From: [Clostridium] fimetarium
GTDB taxonomy: Bacteria > Bacillota > Clostridia > Lachnospirales > Lachnospiraceae
Length of the DNA stretch: 64,000 nt
Reading direction: 5' to 3'
NCBI RefSeq assembly: GCF_900111235.1
Contig: NZ_FOJI01000001.1
Location: forward strand, 62,001-126,000
Below the pieces are notes generated by a model. That model saw only the letters and a list, made by a program, of their open reading frames with translations, was not told the DNA's origin and searched no databases. The translations under genes and the position numbers were made by a program. Positions 18,005 to 27,209 of this stretch are shown here, piece by piece (position 1 is the stretch's first letter; each line of letters opens with the position of its first letter).

Positions 18005-20116
18005 ATGAAGGTAGTTAAGTCATTTGATGACATATCAGATAGAGAAAAGAAATTATTATATATGTCTAATGTTAGACCTATTTTAAATTTAAGAGCATTA
18101 TTTAGTGATGCAACAGCGGTTTACAGGAATCCTACAGAGCCAGGAGTAGATGAGAAGGTTACAATTAGACTCAGAACTGCAAAGTATAATGTAGACGAAG
18201 CAAGTATAGTTGTTAATGATAATTCAATTAAAATGACACGTGCATATTCGGATGAGATATTTGACTATTATGAAGCCAGCGTCCATACTGGAAGTGATAA
18301 AATATATTATTATTTTGAAGTAAGAGCCGGAAAAGTCAGATGCTACTACAATCAAATTGGGGTAGCCAAGGATTTGAATGCATCTTTTAACTTTCAGATT
18401 ATCCCTGGGTTTAAAACACCTGATTGGGCTAAAGGTATTGTTATGTATCAGATTTTTGTAGACAGGTTTTGTAATGGTGATACCTCTAATGATGTGCGTG
18501 ATGGTGAATATTCATATATGGATAAGCAAGTAAATGCAGTAAGCGACTGGAACAAATACCCGGAACAGGTTGGAATTAGAGAGTTCTATGGTGGAGATTT
18601 GCAAGGCGTTATGAATAAACTTGATTATCTGCAAAAACTTGGGGTCGAAGCGATATATTTCAATCCTTTATTTGTTTCTCCCTCTAACCACAAATATGAT
18701 ATACAAGATTATGACTATATCGATCCGCATTTTGGCATAATTGTAGAAGAAAAGGGTGAAGTGCTTGGGGCATGTGAGCAGGATAATACTTGTGCCTCAA
18801 TGTATATTAATCGAGTTACAAATAAGAAAAATCTTGAAGCAAGTAATGCAATGTTCGTTAAACTTATAGAAGAAATTCATCGTCGTGGAATGAAAGTGAT
18901 TATTGACGGTGTATTTAATCACTGCGGCTCATTTAACAAATGGCTTGATAGGGAACATATTTATAGTAATGGTATTGATAAATATCAGGCTGGAGCTTCA
19001 ATAGAGGAACAAAGTCCATACCATACATTCTTTAAGTTTTATGATAACCAATGGCCTGAAAATATATCATATGATGGATGGTGGGGAAATTGTACACTAC
19101 CAAAATTAAATTATGAGTCTTCTCCAAAGTTAGAAGAATATATTTTGAATATTGGTAAAAAATGGGTGTCGCCTCCATTTAACGTAGATGGTTGGAGGCT
19201 TGATGTTGCGGCAGATTTGGGTTATAGTAAAGAATATAATCATAATTTTTGGAAGAAGTTCCGAAAAGTGATTAAGGAGGCCAATTCCAATGCACTTATT
19301 TTGGCTGAAAACTATGGTGATTCCTACGACTGGTTACAGGGAGATCAATGGGATACGATTATGAACTATGATGCATTTATGGAGCCTGTAACATGGTTCT
19401 TAACTGGAATGCAGAAGCATAGCGATGAATTTCGAGAAGATATGCTTGGCAATGCAGACAAATTTTTTGATGCTATGAATCACAATATGGCTAGACTAGG
19501 TGGACAGTCAATTGCAATTGCTATGAATGAATTATCTAATCATGACCATTCCAGATTTCTTACAAGAACGAATAAGACGACTGGGCGTATAGAGTCAAAA
19601 GGTTCGAAAGCAGCTGAATATAATATTAATAAGGCTGTATTTAAAGAAGCAGTTGTAATGCAGATGACTTGGCCAGGTGCACCGACAGTATATTATGGTG
19701 ATGAGGCAGGCGTTTGCGGATGGACAGATCCTGATGATAGAAGAACCTACCCTTGGGGCAACGAAGACGAAGAACTAATTGGGTTTCATACAGCGGTTAT
19801 CAAGTTGCATAAAGAAAACCAGGCTTTAAGATTCGGCTCCTATAAACAATTATATGCAGAAAATAATTTAATTAGTTATGGACGGTTTGATGCTGTTGAT
19901 GTTATTATTATTGTTGTGAATAACAGTGATGATGAGAGAAAAGTAAGGATTCCGGCTTGGGAATTGGGATTAACATATAATGATGATGTTGAGCAGATTT
20001 TTTTGAGTTATGATGGCGGGTATAGTACAGAGAAGTTAGGATATAGTATCCCAAATGGATATTTGGAAATTGGACTTAGAAAAACATCAGCAGTGATACT
20101 TAAAAAGATTAAATAG
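18005..20116 (+). CDS. GH13 alpha-glucosidase, neopullulanase / maltogenic amylase type
   Basis: A 703-residue cytoplasmic glycoside hydrolase (no signal peptide). ATG 18005 is chosen because AGGAG ends nine bases before it, whereas the upstream in-frame TTG abuts it. Residues ~10-130 are a CBM34-like beta-sandwich. The catalytic (beta/alpha)8 barrel shows VIIDGVFNHCG, DGWRLDVAADL (nucleophile Asp), LILAENYGD (acid/base Glu) and ELSNHDHSRFL (transition-state Asp). A C-terminal beta domain follows. Such enzymes cleave maltodextrins, pullulan or cyclodextrins. No sugar transporter is adjacent, so it probably acts on intracellular maltodextrin or glycogen fragments. Confidence 0.92.
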   Translation: MKVVKSFDDISDREKKLLYMSNVRPILNLRALFSDATAVYRNPTEPGVDEKVTIRLRTAKYNVDEASIVVNDNSIKMTRAYSDEIFDYYEASVHTGSDKIYYYFEVRAGKVRCYYNQIGVAKDLNASFNFQIIPGFKTPDWAKGIVMYQIFVDRFCNGDTSNDVRDGEYSYMDKQVNAVSDWNKYPEQVGIREFYGGDLQGVMNKLDYLQKLGVEAIYFNPLFVSPSNHKYDIQDYDYIDPHFGIIVEEKGEVLGACEQDNTCASMYINRVTNKKNLEASNAMFVKLIEEIHRRGMKVIIDGVFNHCGSFNKWLDREHIYSNGIDKYQAGASIEEQSPYHTFFKFYDNQWPENISYDGWWGNCTLPKLNYESSPKLEEYILNIGKKWVSPPFNVDGWRLDVAADLGYSKEYNHNFWKKFRKVIKEANSNALILAENYGDSYDWLQGDQWDTIMNYDAFMEPVTWFLTGMQKHSDEFREDMLGNADKFFDAMNHNMARLGGQSIAIAMNELSNHDHSRFLTRTNKTTGRIESKGSKAAEYNINKAVFKEAVVMQMTWPGAPTVYYGDEAGVCGWTDPDDRRTYPWGNEDEELIGFHTAVIKLHKENQALRFGSYKQLYAENNLISYGRFDAVDVIIIVVNNSDDERKVRIPAWELGLTYNDDVEQIFLSYDGGYSTEKLGYSIPNGYLEIGLRKTSAVILKKIK

Positions 20117-20158
20117 TATCAAATACGAAAAAAAACTGGTGAAAGGATTATTAATAAA

Positions 20159-21055
20159 ATGAATAAACAAAATCAATCAAATAAATCCGAACAAAATATT
20201 AGTGATATTAGAATCAATAAAAAAATGAGATTATGGAATAAATATAAGAATTATATTATTGCAGTTGCAGGGATTATTGCAGTAATTTTCTTAGTGGTGG
20301 TCGTATTTAAAGGTTGCGGTAAGAGTGGTTCAGATGAAAGTGCGAAGGTTACAGATCCAAATGAGATTGTTGAAACAACAAAAGATTCAAGTGATCAATC
20401 TACACAATCGGAATCTGAGCAGTCTAAAGCGGTAACGCAATCAACAACACAAGCTGCAACAGGCAATAAGATATATACAACGACAAGGGTTCTTGCAAAA
20501 GAAGATTTTACCTCTTCGTCATTCTATGATAATTCAGTATTCTTAGGAGATTTTATTGTTAGTGGTATTGAATATTATGGATTCTTAGGAAAGAATAAAG
20601 TTGTCGCAGATACGAATCTGACTACAGATAAAGCACTTAACAATATAGACCAGTTAGTTTCAAGCGCACCACAAAAAGTATTTATAATGCTTGGTGTTAA
20701 TGATCTAAATTATGGAGTAAGAAGTGTAGATACAATAGCGGCCAATTATGCAACGTTAATTGCTCAAATCAAAGGGAAATTACCATCGGCTAAGATTTAT
20801 ATCTTATCAGTACTTCCGATAACTCAATCTTTTGAGGCGAAAGCGAATGTATTTATTAGAAAAGGCAATTTGGATCAACTAAATAGTAAGCTTAAGGAAC
20901 TGATTCCGACATCAGGCGTGAGTTACCTTGAGTTGGGAACTCAATTCCAGAATAGTACAGGCTATTTAAATGAAAGTGCAACTAGTAATGGCCTTAATAT
21001 TAGCAGTGATTATTATGGATATTTGCTCAATACAATTGCTGATATGCTCAAATAG
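20159..21055 (+). CDS. Membrane-anchored SGNH-fold protein with missing catalytic residues
   Basis: A 298-residue protein: a basic cytoplasmic N-terminus, one TM helix (~31-51), a Ser/Thr/Gln-rich linker, then an extracellular SGNH/GDSL-like domain (~110-298). The fold is recognisable from VFLGDFIVSG in the position of block I, MLGVNDLNYG (block III GxND, Asn181) and ILSVLPI. However, the nucleophile position of GDS is Phe132 (GDF). The C-terminal DxxH pair (usually DGLH) reads NGLN (Asn277, Asn280). As written it should not be an active esterase and may bind a polysaccharide or act structurally. It sits between the GH13 gene and trmD, 18 bp before the latter. Confidence 0.8.
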   Translation: MNKQNQSNKSEQNISDIRINKKMRLWNKYKNYIIAVAGIIAVIFLVVVVFKGCGKSGSDESAKVTDPNEIVETTKDSSDQSTQSESEQSKAVTQSTTQAATGNKIYTTTRVLAKEDFTSSSFYDNSVFLGDFIVSGIEYYGFLGKNKVVADTNLTTDKALNNIDQLVSSAPQKVFIMLGVNDLNYGVRSVDTIAANYATLIAQIKGKLPSAKIYILSVLPITQSFEAKANVFIRKGNLDQLNSKLKELIPTSGVSYLELGTQFQNSTGYLNESATSNGLNISSDYYGYLLNTIADMLK

Positions 21056-21072
21056 AAAGGAATTAGTGCTCC

Positions 21073-21783
21073 ATGAATTTTCATGTATTAACATTGTTTC
21101 CTCAGATGATTATTGACGGATTAAATACAAGCATAACAGGTAGGGCTATCGAAAAAGGTACCTTATCTGTTAGTGCGATTGACATTAGGGATTTTTCTAC
21201 GAATAAGCATTTAAAGGTAGATGATTATCCATATGGCGGCGGTGCCGGGATGGTTATGCAGGCTGCACCTGTATGTGCAGCTTACAATTATGTGGCAGAA
21301 AAGATGAAACACAAACCTAGAGTGATATATATGACTCCACAGGGTTATCCATTTAAACAAAGTATGGCTAGGGAGTTTTCGAAGGAAGATGATTTGGTTA
21401 TATTATGTGGTCATTATGAAGGAATCGATGAACGCGCATTAGAGCTAATTGTAACGGATTATGTATCTATTGGAGATTATGTACTTACAGGTGGAGAACT
21501 TGCAGCTATGGTTGTTATTGATGCGGTTTCAAGATTGGTACCAGGTGTTCTTAATAATGAGGATTCCGCAGAATTTGAGAGTTTTCATAATAATTTGCTC
21601 GAGTATCCACAGTATACAAGGCCGGAGATGTTTGAAGGCATGAATGTGCCAGAAATATTGTTATCAGGGCATCATGGGAAAGTGGATGCATGGAGACTGG
21701 AAAAGTCGATTGAGAGAACCAAGCAGTATCGACCGGATTTGTATAACCTGTATTTTGACAACTTAAAAACGAAAGAAATATAG
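21073..21783 (+). CDS. trmD: tRNA (guanine(37)-N1)-methyltransferase
   Basis: A 236-residue SPOUT methyltransferase that makes m1G37 using SAM and prevents frameshifting. Seen are FHVLTLFPQMI at the start, DDYPYGGGAGMVMQ, and the trefoil-knot SAM site LCGHYEGIDERALE...SIGDYVLTGGELAAMV. Length is typical. In most Firmicutes trmD lies in rpsP-rimM-trmD-rplS; here neither rimM nor rplS is adjacent, so the gene has been separated from that operon. The start follows an AAAGGAATT site. Confidence 0.96.
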   Translation: MNFHVLTLFPQMIIDGLNTSITGRAIEKGTLSVSAIDIRDFSTNKHLKVDDYPYGGGAGMVMQAAPVCAAYNYVAEKMKHKPRVIYMTPQGYPFKQSMAREFSKEDDLVILCGHYEGIDERALELIVTDYVSIGDYVLTGGELAAMVVIDAVSRLVPGVLNNEDSAEFESFHNNLLEYPQYTRPEMFEGMNVPEILLSGHHGKVDAWRLEKSIERTKQYRPDLYNLYFDNLKTKEI

Positions 21784-21948
21784 AGTAAGGTATTATTATT
21801 ATAATAGGTAATGATGATATCTTTTTTATAGTACTATTGTTATATATATAAGGATATTGTATAATTAATTAATCTAGAAATAAATTTATATTAATTATAT
21901 TAGGTTGGTGTTTTTTGATTTATAGCAATAGGTATTTCGGAGGAAATT

Positions 21949-23721
21949 ATGGGAGTGGATTTTAAAAATAGATATTTCTGTGGGAAGGCAGTAATAGATG
22001 GCTTTTTCCAAATTCAAAATGCGGATGATGAATTTTATGGTTTCGTAGGGGAAAATGCAATGTATTCTTTGACTAGGGTGATTCATCCAGATGATTTATA
22101 TAAGTTTGAGAATTCTATTACTGAACTAGAAGCGCAAGAACATAATTTTGTGACGCTAAGAATGTTAAGATTTGATGCTGAATATAGATGGATGGTTATA
22201 TTTTTATCTTATTCCAAGTTAGAAATAATTAATGGTCAAAAGTTGATTTCATTTGAAATGGAAGATATTACGATAATTATGGATGAATTAGAAGTACTTA
22301 AGAATACTTGTGAAGAGTATGAGGAGTATTTTAGCCTAATGGAATATTTCATGCTATCATATGATATTGAATCTGATAAATTTATAATATTTATGATGGC
22401 AAACCAACAAAAGATAAATTTATATAATGGAACATTATGCGATTGGAAGAAAAATAAAATTTCGAATGAGGATTTAGATAATAAAGATGTTCCTCTATTT
22501 GAAAAATTGTGTGAAAGTTTTACAAATGGAGATAAGACATTTGAATATGAGATGAAAATCAAACTGTTCCCGGAGGACGATAATATGGAGTGGAGCCTTT
22601 TAAAAGGTAAAACCATTATTAGTTCAACTGGCGAAAAGTATGTAATAGCTACAGTTTCCAAGATTAATCCAGTTACTAAAAAGCATAAGATCAATTTGAC
22701 AATTGAGTCATCTAAGGATAATGGAACAGATTTAATTAATAAAAGAGCGATTACGAAATATGCAACGGAACTTATTAACTCCAAGCCTAATTATCCAGTT
22801 ACATTTGCAATAATCGATTTAGATAATTTCAAATATGTGAATGATACATATGGACATATGTTTGGTGATGATGTTCTTAGTAAAGTGGCGGAGATTCTGA
22901 AAGAAGCTGTGGATGATAAGGGTGTTGTTGGACGTATCGGTGGCGACGAGATGCTAATTATACTTGAAAATATAGGCTCTGAAAATGAACTAAGAGGAAT
23001 CTTAAGAACGATTCGATCTAATGTTGAGTGGGCATATAAAGGGAGACTTACTTCTCTAATGCTATCTTGTTCAATTGGGTGTGCAAGTTATCCAAAAGAT
23101 GCAAAAGATTACGAGACATTATTTAATATTGCGGATAAGTGCTTATATGTCGCGAAGGAAAAAGGAAAGAACAGATATATTATATATGATAAAGAGCTAC
23201 ATGGTAAGTATGTAGAAGGAATTGACGATATTATACATTTTGAGAAAGACTTTAGTAAATACAATAAGATTAATATTGTTAACGATATCATGGAGAATTT
23301 ACTCTATACAAAAAATATGACCATAAAACAAGCGTGTGAAAAAGTTGGACCTTGCTTTGAACTTGAAGATATAAGCGTTTTTAGTGGAGAGAATAGAAAA
23401 AGTGAATCTTATTGGGGATATCTTATGGATCATGATTTGGATGGCGAGTATTTTGATAAAGATAATTATATAAGTAATTTTAATGATAATAATATTATGG
23501 TTATTGATAACATTAATTATTTGGTAAGAAAAGCGGATTCAGCGTATGAAAGTATGTTTATAAGTAAGATAAATGCATCTATTCAATATATGGTAGGACC
23601 AAAAGAAGCGCCAAAGGGATTTATTACTTTTAATAAGAGCAAATCATCAAAAAAATGGACAGAATTAGATATAAGTTATTTGAGCATACTAGGGAAGATT
23701 TTTGAAATGGTATTGTTTTAA
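21949..23721 (+). CDS. PAS-GGDEF diguanylate cyclase with C-terminal GAF-like domain
   Basis: A 590-residue soluble protein. Residues ~1-105 are PAS-like (IHPDDL and EYRWMVIFL are typical of a PAS fold). A second sensor-like segment spans ~120-240. The GGDEF domain (~255-420) carries DLDNFKYVNDTYGHMFGDDVL and the active-site loop GRIGGDEMLIIL, i.e. GGDEM in place of GGDEF; the catalytic GGDE is kept, so activity is plausible. No RxxD inhibitory site was recognised. The C-terminal ~150 residues look GAF-like. A TATAAT near 21859 is a possible promoter. It probably makes c-di-GMP in response to an unknown cytosolic cue. Confidence 0.88.
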   Translation: MGVDFKNRYFCGKAVIDGFFQIQNADDEFYGFVGENAMYSLTRVIHPDDLYKFENSITELEAQEHNFVTLRMLRFDAEYRWMVIFLSYSKLEIINGQKLISFEMEDITIIMDELEVLKNTCEEYEEYFSLMEYFMLSYDIESDKFIIFMMANQQKINLYNGTLCDWKKNKISNEDLDNKDVPLFEKLCESFTNGDKTFEYEMKIKLFPEDDNMEWSLLKGKTIISSTGEKYVIATVSKINPVTKKHKINLTIESSKDNGTDLINKRAITKYATELINSKPNYPVTFAIIDLDNFKYVNDTYGHMFGDDVLSKVAEILKEAVDDKGVVGRIGGDEMLIILENIGSENELRGILRTIRSNVEWAYKGRLTSLMLSCSIGCASYPKDAKDYETLFNIADKCLYVAKEKGKNRYIIYDKELHGKYVEGIDDIIHFEKDFSKYNKINIVNDIMENLLYTKNMTIKQACEKVGPCFELEDISVFSGENRKSESYWGYLMDHDLDGEYFDKDNYISNFNDNNIMVIDNINYLVRKADSAYESMFISKINASIQYMVGPKEAPKGFITFNKSKSSKKWTELDISYLSILGKIFEMVLF

Positions 23722-23753
23722 ATAAACTTGGAAAATGGAAGTAAAGTTGTGTA

Positions 23754-25490
23754 ATGAGAACATTATTAGTAGCAATCAATTCAAAATATATTCATTCAAA
23801 CTTAGCAGTATACAGCCTTAAGGCATATAGTGAGGATTGCGGAATGGATATAGGTATTGTAGAATTTACAATTAATCAATACACTAATTTCATATGCAAG
23901 GAAATATATAAGAAAAAGCCCGATATTGTGGCTTTTTCTTGTTATATCTGGAATATCGATATTGTGTATGAAGTGTCCTTGGAATTAAAAAAGATACTGC
24001 CTAATATAGAGATCTGGCTTGGTGGGCCTGAAGTTACTTATGATAGTGAGTCTGTACTTAAGATGCATCCTTATATTAAAGGTGTTATGATAGGAGAAGG
24101 GGAAGAAACTTTTTCAGAAGTCATGACACAATACGCAAAAAGTGGGATTGAGAATGATTTTAAACTTATTAAAGGAATTTCTTATCATAATAAAGAGTCT
24201 TTAGTCATAACAACTGAACCGAGACCACTTCTTGATATGGATAACCTAAAGTTTATATATGATGACATTTCGGAATTTGAAAATAAAATAATTTATTATG
24301 AAAGTAGTAGAGGATGTCCGTTTGGTTGCAGCTACTGCTTGTCTTCCGTTGAAAAGTCAGTTAGATTTAGAAGCATATCTAAAGTAAAAGAAGAACTTCA
24401 TTATTTTCTGAAAAATAAGGTGTCACAAGTTAAATTTGTTGATCGAACATTTAACTGTAACCATGAAAGAACGGAAGCTCTTCTTACATTTATAAGAGAT
24501 AATGACAATGGAATTACTAATTTTCATTTTGAAATAGCAGCTGACTTGTTAAGAGACCAAGAAATAGAAATCATGAAAACAATGCGTCCGGGTCTTGTTC
24601 AGTTAGAAATAGGGGTTCAGTCAACTAATTTGGAAACCATTCATGAAATTGACAGAGTTATGGATTTCGATAAACTTTCTGGACTTGTTGAGAAAATCAA
24701 TAAAGGCGAGAATATTCATCAACATCTGGATCTGATAGCGGGTCTTCCCTATGAAAATTATGATTCATTTGGCCACTCATTTAATGATGTATACAAGTTA
24801 AGACCAGAGAAACTACAATTAGGGTTCTTAAAGCTCCTTAAGGGATCAAAGATGCATAGAAAAGTGAAAGAATACGGCATTGTATATACTGAGAAATCGC
24901 CTTACGAAGTGCTGTTCACAAATTGGATAAGTTACGTAGATGTCCTTAGAATGAAGAATGTTGAAGAAGTAGTAGAATTATATTATAATAGTGGTCAGTA
25001 CAGGCATACTATGGAGCTTTTAGAAACAAAGTTTAATACACCTTTTGAAATGTATGAGGTGCTTGCGGATTATTATGAAGATAATAATCTTTTTGATATA
25101 AAACATACAAGAATTACTAGATATAATATTCTTTTAGAATTTATTAAGAAAAGGGTAGGCAAAGAAATCAATGTATTTGAACAGGTAATGGTATTTGACT
25201 TGTATCTGAGGGAAAACCTTAAGACAAGACCATTATTTGCGATTGATATAAGCGAGAATAAAGCTTTGTTTAGAGATCTTTACATTACGTACGCGACGAA
25301 TAAGAATTCTCATATTGAACCATTTTCTATTGATATTGAAAAAGTATGTAATATCAATATTCAAAAGTACAAGAAGAATGGTGGGAGAATTGATGAGACA
25401 TCACATTCTAAGAATATGTTTCTGTTATTTGATTATGAAGACAGAAGTCCACTTAATTATGAAGCTAAGGTATCGATTATTGGAACTTGA
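23754..25490 (+). CDS. B12-binding radical SAM protein (DUF4080 type)
   Basis: A 578-residue protein. The N-terminal ~150 residues form a cobalamin-binding Rossmann-like domain (ending in GVMIGEGEETFSE). The radical SAM domain has the cluster motif CPFGCSYC (Cys188, Cys192, Cys195). The C-terminal ~180 residues resemble the DUF4080 domain found with this architecture. Such proteins methylate or rearrange unactivated carbons, but the substrate of this widespread Firmicutes subfamily is unknown. It is followed closely by nth and an exonuclease gene, which may only reflect operon packing. Confidence 0.88.
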   Translation: MRTLLVAINSKYIHSNLAVYSLKAYSEDCGMDIGIVEFTINQYTNFICKEIYKKKPDIVAFSCYIWNIDIVYEVSLELKKILPNIEIWLGGPEVTYDSESVLKMHPYIKGVMIGEGEETFSEVMTQYAKSGIENDFKLIKGISYHNKESLVITTEPRPLLDMDNLKFIYDDISEFENKIIYYESSRGCPFGCSYCLSSVEKSVRFRSISKVKEELHYFLKNKVSQVKFVDRTFNCNHERTEALLTFIRDNDNGITNFHFEIAADLLRDQEIEIMKTMRPGLVQLEIGVQSTNLETIHEIDRVMDFDKLSGLVEKINKGENIHQHLDLIAGLPYENYDSFGHSFNDVYKLRPEKLQLGFLKLLKGSKMHRKVKEYGIVYTEKSPYEVLFTNWISYVDVLRMKNVEEVVELYYNSGQYRHTMELLETKFNTPFEMYEVLADYYEDNNLFDIKHTRITRYNILLEFIKKRVGKEINVFEQVMVFDLYLRENLKTRPLFAIDISENKALFRDLYITYATNKNSHIEPFSIDIEKVCNINIQKYKKNGGRIDETSHSKNMFLLFDYEDRSPLNYEAKVSIIGT

Positions 25491-25532
25491 GTATTCATAT
25501 AATCAAATTTGATGTCCAGAAGGGAGCTTGAG

Positions 25533-26165
25533 ATGGCAACGAAACGAACCAAAACAATTCTTGATTTGTTTGATAAAAACTATACAACAAAACTTTTTTG
25601 CAGCCTTGATTATGAGGCTCCCTGGCAGCTATTGTTTGCAACGATACTAAGTGCACAATGCACGGATGAGAGAGTTAATATTGTTACAAGAGATTTGTTT
25701 AGAAAATATTCAACGGTAGAGGCGTTCGCACAAGCTGATTTAGAAGAAATGGAGCTTGCAATTAAGTCTACAGGGTTTTATCATAACAAAGCCAAAAACA
25801 TAATTGCGAGTGCAAAAATTATATTGGATAAGTATAATGGGAAGATTCCAATGGCTTTGGAGGAATTAACAGCTTTACCAGGTGTTGGACGAAAAACAGC
25901 AAATGTAATACGAGGCAATATTTATCATATTCCAAGTATTGTTGTAGATACACATGTAAAACGTATTTCTTATAAATTAGAGTTTACAAAAGAGAAAGAA
26001 CCAGTTAAAATCGAATTCGATTTGATGAAAGCGATTCCTAGAGAACACTGGATACTATATAATATTCAAATAATAAGATTCGGAAGAGAAATCTGTACGG
26101 CAAGATCTCCAAAGTGTGAGATCTGTTTTTTAAATGAACTGTGCAAGGCGAGGGAAAATAAATGA
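25533..26165 (+). CDS. nth: Endonuclease III
   Basis: A 210-residue base-excision repair glycosylase/AP lyase for oxidised pyrimidines. ATG 25533 (MATKRTKTILDLF) is preferred because AAGGGA lies seven bases before it; an upstream ATG lacks a site. The helix-hairpin-helix ALPGVGRKTANV includes the catalytic Lys, VDTHVKR the catalytic Asp, and the 4Fe-4S cluster motif is C-x6-C-x2-C-x5-C near the C-terminus. The stop overlaps the next start by ATGA, so translation of the exonuclease is probably coupled. Confidence 0.95.
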   Translation: MATKRTKTILDLFDKNYTTKLFCSLDYEAPWQLLFATILSAQCTDERVNIVTRDLFRKYSTVEAFAQADLEEMELAIKSTGFYHNKAKNIIASAKIILDKYNGKIPMALEELTALPGVGRKTANVIRGNIYHIPSIVVDTHVKRISYKLEFTKEKEPVKIEFDLMKAIPREHWILYNIQIIRFGREICTARSPKCEICFLNELCKARENK

Positions 26166-26872
26166 TAAATTCATATATAGCACTTGATTTGGAGACGACA
26201 GGATTAAATCCTTCAACTGATAGAATAATTGAAATCGGTGCGGCAAAAGTTATAAATGGAACAATAGTTTCAACATATTCAACATTAGTCAATCCTCAGA
26301 TTCCGATTAATTTTAAGATAAACAAGCTTACAGGAATTGATTCAAAGATGTTGGAGAATCAACCATTAATTGAAGATATTATTGAAGATTTTGTTAAATA
26401 TACGGAAGATATGCCAATTCTTGGGCATAATATAATATTCGATTTTAGCTTTTTGAAAAAGGCCGCAGTTAATAATAAATTAACTTTTGAAAAAGAAGGA
26501 ATTGATACTTTGAAAATGGCAAGAAGAATGCTACCACATCTTGAACACAAAGGACTAGAGTATCTTTGCAGTTATTTTAGTATAGACCCCCAAAATAGCC
26601 ATAGGGCTATGGACGATGCTATAAGCGCAATGAAAGTTTATGAGAAGCTCTATGAACTAAACCGTAAGGATAAAGGATTTTTAGAGACTGCCAAACTTAA
26701 CTTTTCTGCAAAACGTGATTCTACAATCACGCCTGCACAGAATTCATATTTGACGAAACTTGTAATCCATCATAGTATCGCAATGCAAGCTGAAGTGAAA
26801 AGCCTCACAAAAAGTCAGGCATCAAGGATGATTGATAATATAATTTCTGAATATGGGAAAATAATATCTTGA
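26162..26872 (+). CDS. DEDDh 3'-5' exonuclease (DnaQ/PolC epsilon-like)
   Basis: A 236-residue protein with the exonuclease motifs DLETTGLNPSTDRIIEIGA (Exo I), LGHNIIFDFSFL (Exo II) and HRAMDDA (Exo III, with the His of DEDDh). The C-terminal ~65 residues resemble a short helical tail (SLTKSQASRMIDNIIS). It may proofread or process DNA or RNA ends; coupling to nth suggests a repair role, which is inference. No polymerase domain is present, unlike full PolC. Confidence 0.87.
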   Translation: MINSYIALDLETTGLNPSTDRIIEIGAAKVINGTIVSTYSTLVNPQIPINFKINKLTGIDSKMLENQPLIEDIIEDFVKYTEDMPILGHNIIFDFSFLKKAAVNNKLTFEKEGIDTLKMARRMLPHLEHKGLEYLCSYFSIDPQNSHRAMDDAISAMKVYEKLYELNRKDKGFLETAKLNFSAKRDSTITPAQNSYLTKLVIHHSIAMQAEVKSLTKSQASRMIDNIISEYGKIIS

Positions 26873-27002
26873 TTCAAATCCTACCACCGATTTTAATAAA
26901 TGTTTGTCATTAATTTTAAAAAATAGTAGGGTATCAAAAGGAATTGTGATATAATTTAATTTGCTAATATTTATCAATTTTAAAAACAAGGAGAGTGTAA
27001 AG

Positions 27003-27110
27003 ATGTTTAATTTTTCAAACAGAAAAGTAAAGAAAATTTTTTCTAGTGTAATCATCATTATTTTAGTGTTGGCAATGGTTGTTCCAGCTATACTATCTGC
27101 GTTCATATGA
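27003..27110 (+). CDS. 35-residue single-pass membrane peptide
   Basis: A short ORF with a good ribosome binding site (AAGGAGAG, nine bases upstream) in an otherwise empty gap. The product has a basic N-terminus (MFNFSNRKVKKIFSS) and one hydrophobic helix (VIIIILVLAMVVPAILSAFI) reaching the C-terminus. A TATAAT at 26950 could serve as its -10 box. The function is not recognised. The clear translation signal and the membrane-anchor layout argue that it is a real small protein and not chance. It could also be a leader or a toxin-like peptide, but no antisense RNA was identified. Confidence 0.6.
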   Translation: MFNFSNRKVKKIFSSVIIIILVLAMVVPAILSAFI

Positions 27111-27209
27111 TAATTTATATTTAATAAAAGCACATTTATAAGTGGAATTAAATATACAGAAAAATGCAGTTGTGCCGATTTACGAATCGGTATAGCAAGG
27201 AGATTTGTT

